In this document: in pieces, positions 1 to 6,643 of the stretch
How positions within the stretch are numbered: the first letter of the stretch is position 1
How the letters are laid out: each line of letters starts with the position of its first letter
Origin: an uncultured Lachnospiraceae bacterium
Lineage (GTDB): Bacteria > Bacillota > Clostridia > Lachnospirales > Lachnospiraceae
Direction of reading: 5' to 3'
DNA: 10,574 bases
Assembly (NCBI GenBank): GCA_902803305.1
Contig: CADCPL010000192.1
Location: forward strand, 1-10,574
Notes under the pieces: generated by a model
The model's input: only the letters and a program-made list of their open reading frames with translations
The model's database searches: none
Told to the model about the DNA's origin: nothing
Translations under genes and position numbers: made by a program

Positions 1-2
1 AC

Positions 3-917
3 AAACCCGTACTTGTGATAATGGCTGCGGGAATGGGCAGCAGGTATGGCGGATTAAAACAGATAGACAAGGTGGACGACGAAGGCGACAAGATAATCGA
101 TTTTTCGATCTATGATGCGAAATATGCCGGATTCTCCAAGATAATATTCATAATAAAAAAAGAAAACCTGGAACTGTTTAAAGAGGCTGTAGGAGATGCA
201 GTCTCCGATCATATCGAAGTTGAATATGTTTTCCAGGAACTTACAGACATCCCGGATGGAGAGTCTGTTTACGAAAACCGTACCAAACCGTACGGAACGG
301 CACATGCAGTAAGATCGGTCAGGAACGTCGTGCACGGACCTTTTGCGGTGATCAATGCGGATGATTTTTACGGAAGGGAAGCATTTGTAAAGATCTATGA
401 GTATCTTGAGAGCGTAAAAGATAATACCGGAAAATACTGCATGGTGGGATTCAAACTCGGAAATACCCTGACGGAAAACGGATCGGTGAGCAGGGGACTG
501 TGTACGGTCGACGAGAAGGGCGATCTTGTTGATATCGTTGAGCGCACAAAGATCATAATGACGGATGACGGTGCTGCTTATACCGAGAATGACAGGGACT
601 ATATCCCCGTGCCCTTTGATCAGATGACAAGCATGAACTTATGGGGGTTCACTCCCGATTTTCTCGTTGAGACTGATAAAGAGTTTACAAGATTCTACAA
701 AGAAGATCTTCCGAAAAATATCGAAAAAGCGGAGTGCTATCTTCCTTTTGTAGTTGACAAGATGATCAGATCCGGCAACGCAACGGTCAAGGTGCTCGGA
801 TCGGATGACAGATGGTTTGGAGTCACATACAAAGAAGACAAAGAGTATGTGAGGAGTCGTATCAAAGAACTTAAAGACGCCGGAGTATATCCGCGCCATT
901 TGTGGGACGGTCAGTGA
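3..917 (+). CDS. Sugar-phosphate nucleotidyltransferase (NTP_transferase family), 5' end outside the window
   Basis: The enzyme probably joins a sugar phosphate to an NTP to make an activated sugar in the cytoplasm, for cell-surface glycan synthesis. The nucleotide-binding signature AAGMGSRYGGLKQ is at its N-terminus. GTAHA follows about 80 residues later and the acidic INADD motif (metal-binding aspartates) about 20 residues after that. The C-terminal WFGVTYKED and LWD motifs are typical of a family common in Lachnospiraceae. The frame is open back to base 3 and reads KPVLVI before MAAG, which is the first beta strand of the Rossmann fold. The true start is therefore probably a few codons upstream of the window, not the internal GTG at base 15. 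The protein is otherwise full length (about 300 residues). The acceptor sugar and the NTP cannot be read from sequence. Its stop overlaps by 7 bp the stop of the convergent acyltransferase-partner gene. The fold is clear; the substrate is unknown. Confidence 0.88.
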   Translation, partial: KPVLVIMAAGMGSRYGGLKQIDKVDDEGDKIIDFSIYDAKYAGFSKIIFIIKKENLELFKEAVGDAVSDHIEVEYVFQELTDIPDGESVYENRTKPYGTAHAVRSVRNVVHGPFAVINADDFYGREAFVKIYEYLESVKDNTGKYCMVGFKLGNTLTENGSVSRGLCTVDEKGDLVDIVERTKIIMTDDGAAYTENDRDYIPVPFDQMTSMNLWGFTPDFLVETDKEFTRFYKEDLPKNIEKAECYLPFVVDKMIRSGNATVKVLGSDDRWFGVTYKEDKEYVRSRIKELKDAGVYPRHLWDGQ

Positions 918-1957
918 AAAGTCAATTCGTGGTCATAAGCGGCTACGTCTTCGGAGAACTTTAGCAGAGTATCAAAAGATGTTTCGCTTGTGATCTCATT
1001 ATTTCCGGTTGCCATGCACTCATAAAGGTAATGGCTGATATCCTGACTGAAGTGGGAATAGTCCTTGTAGTTGTTAAGATCCGTTATTATGTCCCAGTTA
1101 TCCTGGAAATAGAATATCCGGACATTGTCATATCCGAGAAGTCTTTTATACACTTCATTGAGTGCGCAGATCTCGGCGGTAAGCCTTCCGCGGAGTATGC
1201 AGTCGTCCCAGTACATTATGCTGTAAGGCGGGGCGTAGAATATGAACTGCACATCAGGCCGTGCTTCTATATAGGGAGTTATCCCGGCCAGAAATTCCTC
1301 TGAATATCCGTAATACGTATCAAATTTCTCTTCGGGCTCAGGCTGCATCAGCCTGTACGGAAGATATGTTGCCTGCGCAACGTATCTGTCGAACTTGTAT
1401 CTTCCCGCCCAGCAATATGCGCTGTCGGCTGAAAATCCTTCGGTTATGTTGTTGATGATAAACTGCGGCAGATATACAAATGCGACCGATTTATTCCACA
1501 GATAATATATATCATCCTTTACGGTATCGTTCTCCAGATAATCAGGTATCGTTGTGGGGTGTTCGGAAGGGTTGTGCAGCAGGATGTAGTTGTCGAGTGA
1601 GATTATGACGGTCTTCGTCTCCGGTTTAGACAGTACCACGTTAAGAAGCCTTGAATAATCGTCAAAATGTGCGCCCTGCATCGACAGTTTTACCGTACTG
1701 TTTCCGATGATGCCGTCATCAAACCACCCGGCTTCAAAATTCTCGCTCATGGATGAACCTATTATAGCCGTGTCATATGACATGTTTTTTGCGACGCCTA
1801 TCTGCTGTCCGCGTTCTTCCGTCTCGGCAGCGGCAAGCCCGAAAAAGGGTGCATGATAATGGACGAACGGATCGATGATGACCGTGATCGCCGCTATCAC
1901 AACAAGTAACCCGAGGGAATATGCGATTGTCCGGATAAAGAACTGTTTGTTTGTCAT
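911..1957 (-). CDS. Membrane-anchored SGNH/AlgX-like O-acetyltransferase partner of the MBOAT protein
   Basis: This 348-residue protein has a short cytoplasmic N-terminus, one membrane segment (about residues 9-29) and then an extracytoplasmic domain. The domain opens with DPFVHYHAPF, a pattern seen in partners of MBOAT proteins. The putative nucleophile serine lies in IIGSS (residues 65-69), and the Asp/His pair in DYSH (D299, H302) completes an SGNH-hydrolase-like triad. In AlgX and PatB type pairs this protein takes an acyl group, usually acetyl, from the MBOAT channel and puts it on an extracellular polysaccharide. ATG 1957 is chosen because it lies 2 bp after the MBOAT stop, which fits translational coupling; the upstream DNA offers only a weak GTGA as ribosome site. 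An earlier in-frame ATG at 2014 would overlap the MBOAT gene by 55 bp, has no ribosome site and adds a stretch unlike a signal anchor. The glycan acceptor is unknown. Confidence 0.85.
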   Translation of the reverse strand: MTNKQFFIRTIAYSLGLLVVIAAITVIIDPFVHYHAPFFGLAAAETEERGQQIGVAKNMSYDTAIIGSSMSENFEAGWFDDGIIGNSTVKLSMQGAHFDDYSRLLNVVLSKPETKTVIISLDNYILLHNPSEHPTTIPDYLENDTVKDDIYYLWNKSVAFVYLPQFIINNITEGFSADSAYCWAGRYKFDRYVAQATYLPYRLMQPEPEEKFDTYYGYSEEFLAGITPYIEARPDVQFIFYAPPYSIMYWDDCILRGRLTAEICALNEVYKRLLGYDNVRIFYFQDNWDIITDLNNYKDYSHFSQDISHYLYECMATGNNEITSETSFDTLLKFSEDVAAYDHELTFH

Positions 1958-1959
1958 GA

Positions 1960-3438
1960 TTAAAAATTCACATATATAAATTCCGCAACTTCCGACAGTG
2001 ATAATACCGACCATGTAAACAGTATGACTGTCGTGGCAACCTTAATGCCCGATGCTTTAAAATCTTTACATCTCTCGGCAGCTGTTTTTGAAAAGGCTGA
2101 CAGGAATATGCCCAGGACAACAAGACCTATCCATATCGCACAGCCGCTGTAGAATGTAAGATCGGGTGAGGCCTTAAGTATCAGCCACTGAAGCAGCTGG
2201 CATTCGGTAGGAATACATGCCGCTATGAGTGAACTGTTGAGCGGTCCGAATCCGGCGGTAAAGAGTCTTTTTAATATATCAAGTGCCATTTCGGTGCTGT
2301 CGGCACGAAAGAATACCCATGCAAGATTCACAAATGAAAAAGTCAGAACCCATCTGACTGCCTTCGGTAATTTCTTTGTCACGGGAGAAATCAGTCTGCT
2401 CGCAATGATCCCGATGCCGTGAAGCATGCCCCACAGCACAAAATGAGTCGCTGCACCGTGCCATAATCCGCTTATCAGGAATATGATCATGTTGTTAACG
2501 TATGTCCTGATCTTTCCTTTTCTGTTACCGCCCATCGGGATATACAGGTAATTCCTGAAAAAAGTTGTAAGACTGATGTGCCATCTTTTCCAGAATTCGG
2601 ATATGGAAAGGCTGCGGTACGGGCCGTCGAAGTTTTCACACAGGTCGAGCCCGAGCATGAGGCATATTCCGGATGCCAGATCACAGTAACCGGAAAAATC
2701 AAAATATATCTGAAGCGTATATGACAGGATCACAAGAAGCGCATCCCCCGATGAAAGGTTGGCGATGTTTGCGTATCCCATGTCACTGAAGGTTCCGAGA
2801 TTGTCTGCCAAAAGGAGTTTTTTGGAAAGACCGAGCGTGAAACGATAGAAGCCTTTTGCCATGTTATCGTAGTCGATCTTTTTGCGGACCACATCATTGA
2901 ACTGCGGGATCAGATCCGTGGTAAGTGCGATGGGACCGACAGAGATCTTCGGGAAAAAGCTAATGAACAAAAGGTAATCAAAATACGAATAGTAAAGATC
3001 CGTATCTCTGTATGTATCAACAAGGTATGCTATCTGCGAAAAAGTGAAATAACTGATACCGACGGGAACGACAACGGCTTTATAAAACAGGTCTGTTCCC
3101 TCTGTCTTTCCCATAAGCACCTGAATATATGTCAGGTACTTACAGTATATGAGAAAAGCAATGTTGATCACGATTCCGAGTATAAGAAGAGCTTTTTTTG
3201 AAGTACCGGATCCGCATTTTCTTATACCGAAGGTTGCTATGATATAGCATATCGAAGCGGATAACAAAAGAGCTGCAAGTCCCTTTATACCGGGAGTGAG
3301 CATGGCATAGAAAGAAAGTGACGAGAAAAGAAGTATCATCTTGCCGGCCCGGTATAAACCTCTCATATTGGCGAGCCGGTACAGGATGACCACTACGGGT
3401 AAAAATATGAAAATGAAAGAATAAGAAGGTAGTACCAT
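1960..3438 (-). CDS. MBOAT-family membrane O-acyltransferase (AlgI/DltB-like)
   Basis: This 492-residue polytopic membrane protein begins with a hydrophobic segment (residues 5-20) and has many further membrane helices. It ends in AEFIYVNF, a usual MBOAT C-terminus. Family landmarks are DFSGYCD (247-253), FWKRWH (282-287, conserved H287), the PMGGNRKG loop (301-308) and WHGAA (326-330) with the likely catalytic H327. In this family the protein receives an acyl group from a cytoplasmic donor and passes it through the membrane for O-acylation of an extracellular glycan. The SGNH-type gene 2 bp downstream is its expected partner. The length fits AlgI/PatA types. ATG 3438 starts directly at the first membrane segment; it has no Shine-Dalgarno and sits just after a perfect extended -10, so the message may be leaderless. 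It could modify exopolysaccharide, teichoic acid or peptidoglycan; the sequence does not decide. Confidence 0.92.
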   Translation of the reverse strand: MVLPSYSFIFIFLPVVVILYRLANMRGLYRAGKMILLFSSLSFYAMLTPGIKGLAALLLSASICYIIATFGIRKCGSGTSKKALLILGIVINIAFLIYCKYLTYIQVLMGKTEGTDLFYKAVVVPVGISYFTFSQIAYLVDTYRDTDLYYSYFDYLLFISFFPKISVGPIALTTDLIPQFNDVVRKKIDYDNMAKGFYRFTLGLSKKLLLADNLGTFSDMGYANIANLSSGDALLVILSYTLQIYFDFSGYCDLASGICLMLGLDLCENFDGPYRSLSISEFWKRWHISLTTFFRNYLYIPMGGNRKGKIRTYVNNMIIFLISGLWHGAATHFVLWGMLHGIGIIASRLISPVTKKLPKAVRWVLTFSFVNLAWVFFRADSTEMALDILKRLFTAGFGPLNSSLIAACIPTECQLLQWLILKASPDLTFYSGCAIWIGLVVLGIFLSAFSKTAAERCKDFKASGIKVATTVILFTWSVLSLSEVAEFIYVNF

Positions 3439-3445
3439 GGCATGT

Positions 3446-3454
3446 ATTATAACA
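3446..3454 (-). promoter_or_regulatory. Extended -10 promoter element of the MBOAT operon
   Basis: On the minus strand the sequence reads TGTTATAAT, a perfect TGn extended -10 (TATAAT at 3451-3446). Seven bases (ACATGCC) separate it from the ATG at 3438. No good -35 hexamer is seen 16-18 bp upstream (AGGGAT at the 17-bp spacing), which is acceptable for an extended -10. Transcription would start at or within a base or two of the start codon, leaving no room for a ribosome binding site. The assignment is inferred from consensus only. Confidence 0.55.
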
Positions 3455-3461
3455 TAAATTG

Positions 3462-3490
3462 TTGATTTATCCCTTTTTTATATCTATAAT
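3462..3490 (+). promoter_or_regulatory. Sigma-A-type promoter of ftsH
   Basis: TTGATT (3462-3467, four of six matches to the -35 consensus) is followed by a 17-bp spacer and a perfect TATAAT (3485-3490). Transcription would start near 3497, giving a leader of about 40 nt before the ftsH ATG. The -35 element lies in the spacer of the opposing MBOAT promoter, so both promoters share DNA. No heat-shock-type CIRCE repeat was seen here. Confidence 0.65.
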
Positions 3491-3525
3491 AAACCGATAA
3501 TGTTTTAAGGGTGTTCCCCAAACAT

Positions 3526-3531
3526 GAGGAG
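3526..3531 (+). promoter_or_regulatory. Ribosome binding site of ftsH
   Basis: GAGGAG lies 5 bases before the ATG at 3537. It is a strong Shine-Dalgarno and settles the ftsH start. It contrasts with the MBOAT start 98 bp away, which has none. Confidence 0.85.
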
Positions 3532-3536
3532 ATTAT

Positions 3537-5516
3537 ATGGAAAATAAGGATAATAATTCCGGAAATAATAAGAATAAAAAACAGAACCAGCAGATGCTTC
3601 TGATAATCATCGTGGTATCCGTCGTATTGTTTGTGATCCTTTCATACATGAGAACGATGTTTTCAAGCGCGACCAATCAGAAGATCACTTATGATGCTTT
3701 CATAGAAAAGCTGGAAAAGGGTGAAGTTGAGAGTGTAGTCATCAGCTCAGATGAGATAACCATCATTCCGAAGGGACAGGAGAATGTTTATGTTCCCATG
3801 AAATATTTCACCATTCCCGTAAACGATTTTTCGCTTCCGGACAGACTCCTGAAAGCGGGAGTAAAGTTTGAACAGAAGGAATCGGATTCGTCAACGATGA
3901 TCCTCTCGTTCGTTCTGACATACATTCTGCCGATCCTGATATTCTGGCTCATAATCAGTTTCTTTATGAGACGTATGGGCGGCGGCGGAATAATGGGCGT
4001 CGGAAAGAGCAATGCCAAGATGTACGTTCAGAAGGAAACAGGTGTAACGTTCAAGGATGTTGCCGGACAGGATGAGGCGAAGGAATCACTCCAGGAAGTA
4101 GTTGATTTTCTTCATAATCCGGGCAAGTATGTAAAGATCGGAGCAAAGCTTCCGAAGGGAGCTCTTCTCGTGGGCCCTCCCGGAACAGGTAAGACTCTTC
4201 TTGCCAGAGCTGTTGCCGGAGAAGCGCACGTGCCTTTCTTTTCGCTTGCGGGTTCCGATTTTGTGGAAATGTACGTAGGTGTAGGTGCATCAAGAGTAAG
4301 GGATCTGTTCAAGGATGCCCAGAAGAACGCACCGTGCATCATATTCATAGACGAGATCGATGCGATCGGAAAATCAAGGGACAGCCGTTACGGCGGTGGA
4401 AACGACGAGCGTGAACAGACGCTCAATCAGCTGCTCTCGGAAATGGACGGCTTTGACAGCGCCAAGGGAATAATGATCCTTGCGGCAACGAACAGGCCGG
4501 AGATCCTTGATAAAGCACTTCTTCGTCCGGGAAGATTTGACAGACGCATCATAGTCGACAAGCCTGATCTTAAGGGACGAAAGGAAACGCTCAAGGTTCA
4601 TTCCAAGGATGTGCTTCTTGACGACTCCGTTGACTTTGATGAGATCGCTCTTGCAACCGCGGGAGCCGTCGGATCGGATCTTGCCAACATGGTCAACGAA
4701 GCAGCGATCAATGCGGTCAAGAGCGGAAGAGAAGCCGTTAACCAGAAGGATCTTCTTGAAGCGATAGAAGTCGTTATGATGGGTAAGGAAAAGAAGGACC
4801 GCATAATGACCAAGAAGGAACGCAGGATCGTGGCATATCACGAGATAGGACACGCTCTTGCTTCGGCTCTGCAGAAGAATACGGATCCCATCCAGAAGAT
4901 AACGATCGTCCCCAGAACAATGGGAGCGCTCGGATATGCATGGTATGTTCCCGAAGAGGAAAAGCATCTTGAGTCAAGAGATGAGATATACGAGCAGATA
5001 GTTACGGCGCTTGCCGGACGTGCTGCCGAAGAACTCATTTTTGCTTCAATCACAAACGGAGCGAGCAACGATATTGAAAAGGCAACCGGTCTTGCCAGAG
5101 CCATGGTCACCAGATTCGGTATGTCCGAGAGGTTCGGACTCATCAAGCTTGAGAGTGTTGAGGACAGATATCTCTCCGGACGTATGGTGATGGAATGTGC
5201 CGATGAGACTGCGGCCGGAGTTGACGAAGAAGTGATGAAGATCCTTTCGCAGGCATATGCACAGGCCAAGAAGCTTCTTGAGGAAAACAGGGATCTTCTT
5301 GACAAGATGGCCGAGTATCTTCTTGAGAAGGAGAGCATCACCGGAAAACAGTTCATGGAGATGTTCAGGACCAAGTATCCCGAAGAAGAGAAGGATGAAG
5401 ATACAGACGATGATGAAAGCCGGGAAAAGGATGATGTAGGCCCGGTCAGTGAAGAGACTGACGTACCCGAAGATGACGGAGATAAAAAGGGTACGGTGAT
5501 AGATACAACGGTCTGA
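3537..5516 (+). CDS. ftsH: ATP-dependent zinc metalloprotease FtsH
   Basis: FtsH is a membrane-bound hexameric AAA+ protease that unfolds and degrades misplaced membrane proteins and short-lived regulators. This 659-residue copy is complete. It has an Asn/Lys-rich start, membrane helix 1 (about 20-38), an extracytoplasmic domain, membrane helix 2 (about 121-143) and a Gly-rich linker. Walker A GPPGTGKT is at 213-220 and Walker B IIFIDE at 268-273. The second region of homology carries arginine fingers R333 and R336. The zinc motif HEIGH is at 435-439, and D512 in ASNDIE is the likely third zinc ligand. The pore loop reads MYVGVG, with Tyr246 where Phe is usual, a conservative change. HEIGH has Ile where Ala, Gly or Ser is common. 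The last 50 or so residues are strongly acidic and probably disordered. It has its own promoter and terminator. It is not next to tilS/hpt, a frequent Firmicutes context, so it could be a second paralogue. Confidence 0.97.
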   Translation: MENKDNNSGNNKNKKQNQQMLLIIIVVSVVLFVILSYMRTMFSSATNQKITYDAFIEKLEKGEVESVVISSDEITIIPKGQENVYVPMKYFTIPVNDFSLPDRLLKAGVKFEQKESDSSTMILSFVLTYILPILIFWLIISFFMRRMGGGGIMGVGKSNAKMYVQKETGVTFKDVAGQDEAKESLQEVVDFLHNPGKYVKIGAKLPKGALLVGPPGTGKTLLARAVAGEAHVPFFSLAGSDFVEMYVGVGASRVRDLFKDAQKNAPCIIFIDEIDAIGKSRDSRYGGGNDEREQTLNQLLSEMDGFDSAKGIMILAATNRPEILDKALLRPGRFDRRIIVDKPDLKGRKETLKVHSKDVLLDDSVDFDEIALATAGAVGSDLANMVNEAAINAVKSGREAVNQKDLLEAIEVVMMGKEKKDRIMTKKERRIVAYHEIGHALASALQKNTDPIQKITIVPRTMGALGYAWYVPEEEKHLESRDEIYEQIVTALAGRAAEELIFASITNGASNDIEKATGLARAMVTRFGMSERFGLIKLESVEDRYLSGRMVMECADETAAGVDEEVMKILSQAYAQAKKLLEENRDLLDKMAEYLLEKESITGKQFMEMFRTKYPEEEKDEDTDDDESREKDDVGPVSEETDVPEDDGDKKGTVIDTTV

Positions 5517-5535
5517 CCGATATCGGGATCGTGAT

Positions 5536-5571
5536 AAAAGAGTCGGTTTTGTATATGAAACCGGCTCTTTT
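5536..5571 (+). terminator. Intrinsic terminator after ftsH
   Basis: A 14-bp stem (5536-5549 with 5558-5571, one G-U pair) closes an 8-base loop (TGTATATG). The outer part of the stem pairs AAAAGAG with CTCTTTT, so the T-run is inside the right arm, and the near-symmetry could allow function in both directions. It begins 19 bases after the ftsH stop and ends one base before the next promoter element. The repeat GTGAT directly borders both sides of the stem. Confidence 0.85.
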
Positions 5572-5572
5572 G

Positions 5573-5581
5573 TGATATTAT
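5573..5581 (+). promoter_or_regulatory. Extended -10 promoter of the sensor/transport operon
   Basis: TGATATTAT is a TGn extended -10 whose hexamer TATTAT (5576-5581) matches five of six consensus bases. No convincing -35 is seen, because the -35 zone falls inside the ftsH terminator hairpin. Transcription would begin near 5588, the A of an ATG that starts the binding-protein gene. The assignment comes from consensus and position only. Confidence 0.45.
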
Positions 5582-5587
5582 ATGCAC

Positions 5588-6643
5588 ATGGAAAAAACAG
5601 GGGATAAGAATTATTCAAACAGATCGTACAGATTCATGATAGTCGGAACCGTCATAATGATAGTGGCGGCGGTTGTGACAGGGATACTGTTCAGAGTGAT
5701 CTCAAAGACGATGGATAGCATACAGCCGGAGGAAACGGTCGTATATGATAAACATTATGCTTTCATAGCCGAGGACTCGGAGAGTGATCTGTGGGCGCAG
5801 GTTCTTGCCGCGTCAAGCGATCAGGCAAGGGAATACGGCGCATATCTTGAGGATCTGGGAACCGTTCTCGGAAGGGATTATTCGGCTGAGGATCTTCTTC
5901 GGATAGCCGTTAATTCGAAAGTGGACGGGATCATATATTCGGGAGGCAGCAGTGACAAGGTGGCCGGCCTTATCGACAAAGCCGTGGAAGAGGGGATCGG
6001 TGTTGTAGTACTCCAAAATGATGTTGAAGCTTCCAAGCGGCAGTGTTATGTCGGACTTAACTATTATGAGCTTGGTCAGATGTACGCACTTCAGATAAAG
6101 AACCTCTTGAATGGAGAAGATATGGGAGATAAATCCGTTGATATACTTGTTGACGGAGATATGTCCGAGGGTGCATCAAACCTCATCGTTATGGCTATAG
6201 AGGATAACCTGCGCAGTGAGGAATCCGATGTGATGCCCGAGATCGTGGTCACCAGGATAGATGTGGAGGATATTTTCAGTGCCGAGGAAAGGATAAGGAA
6301 CATCTTTCTGGAGAAAGATAATCTGCCCGATATCATGTTGTGCGTTAACAGTGTATATACCCGCTGTGCATATCAGGCAGTTGTTGATTACAATCTGGTC
6401 GGACAGATACAGATAGTAGGGTATTTCGTTAATGATACGATACTTGATGCCGTTGACAAACAGGTCATATATTCAACCGTTTCGGTCGATACCGAAGAGA
6501 TGGGCAGGTCATGTGTCCAGGCTCTTTACGAATACAATAACATGGGATACACCAACTCATATCTTCCCGTGCGGATAGAAGTAGTCGATCATGATAAAGC
6601 GAGCCGGATGATCCGGGAAAAAACAGATGAGGCGGAAGGATAA
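5588..6643 (+). CDS. Membrane-anchored periplasmic-type sugar-binding protein (sensor component, XylFII-like role)
   Basis: This 351-residue protein has one uncleaved-looking N-terminal membrane helix (about 15-37, no lipobox cysteine). A two-lobed substrate-binding domain of the Peripla_BP_4/LacI type follows outside the membrane. Repeated alpha/beta units are visible, including VDGIIYSGG (112-120), GVVVLQND (138-145), YVGLNYYELGQ (154-164) and QIVGYFVND (275-283). Anchoring and lack of a lipobox argue for a sensory subunit rather than a transporter subunit. It is the first gene of an operon with a sensor kinase (1-bp stop/start overlap), a YesN-type regulator and a XylF-type lipoprotein, matching the XylFII-LytS-YesN order. 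It lacks the XylF marks DR and QDAD, so the ligand may not be xylose. ATG 5588 is preferred over in-frame ATG 5582, which adds only Met-His and would lie upstream of the predicted transcription start. No AGGAGG-type site is present; GTGAT at 5572-5576 is a weak candidate. Confidence 0.85.
   Translation: MEKTGDKNYSNRSYRFMIVGTVIMIVAAVVTGILFRVISKTMDSIQPEETVVYDKHYAFIAEDSESDLWAQVLAASSDQAREYGAYLEDLGTVLGRDYSAEDLLRIAVNSKVDGIIYSGGSSDKVAGLIDKAVEEGIGVVVLQNDVEASKRQCYVGLNYYELGQMYALQIKNLLNGEDMGDKSVDILVDGDMSEGASNLIVMAIEDNLRSEESDVMPEIVVTRIDVEDIFSAEERIRNIFLEKDNLPDIMLCVNSVYTRCAYQAVVDYNLVGQIQIVGYFVNDTILDAVDKQVIYSTVSVDTEEMGRSCVQALYEYNNMGYTNSYLPVRIEVVDHDKASRMIREKTDEAEG

Noticed and set aside
15..17. GTG as start of the nucleotidyltransferase
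   Set aside because: The frame is open to the window edge, and the upstream codons (KPVLVI) form the expected first beta strand, so the start is outside the window.
2012..2014. Upstream ATG giving a 367-residue SGNH protein
   Set aside because: It would overlap the MBOAT gene by 55 bp, has no ribosome site, and adds residues not expected before the membrane anchor; ATG 1957 fits coupling to the MBOAT stop.
3497..3536. Riboswitch or CIRCE element in the ftsH leader
   Set aside because: The leader is only about 40 bases, too short for a riboswitch, and no long inverted repeat of the CIRCE type is present.
4374..4967. Open frame of 197 codons on the minus strand inside ftsH
   Set aside because: It has no domain or promoter, and the overlapping plus-strand frame encodes the conserved AAA+ and zinc-protease motifs.
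5556..5569. Possible CcpA cre site (TGAAACCGGCTCTT) before the sugar operon
   Set aside because: It agrees with the cre consensus only in the left half and is fully explained as the right arm of the ftsH terminator.
4838..5587. Long open frame of 249 codons on the minus strand, opposite ftsH
   Set aside because: It is very rich in Ser and reads as the mirror of ftsH codons. It has no recognisable domain, no ribosome site, and lies across the conserved protease domain of FtsH.
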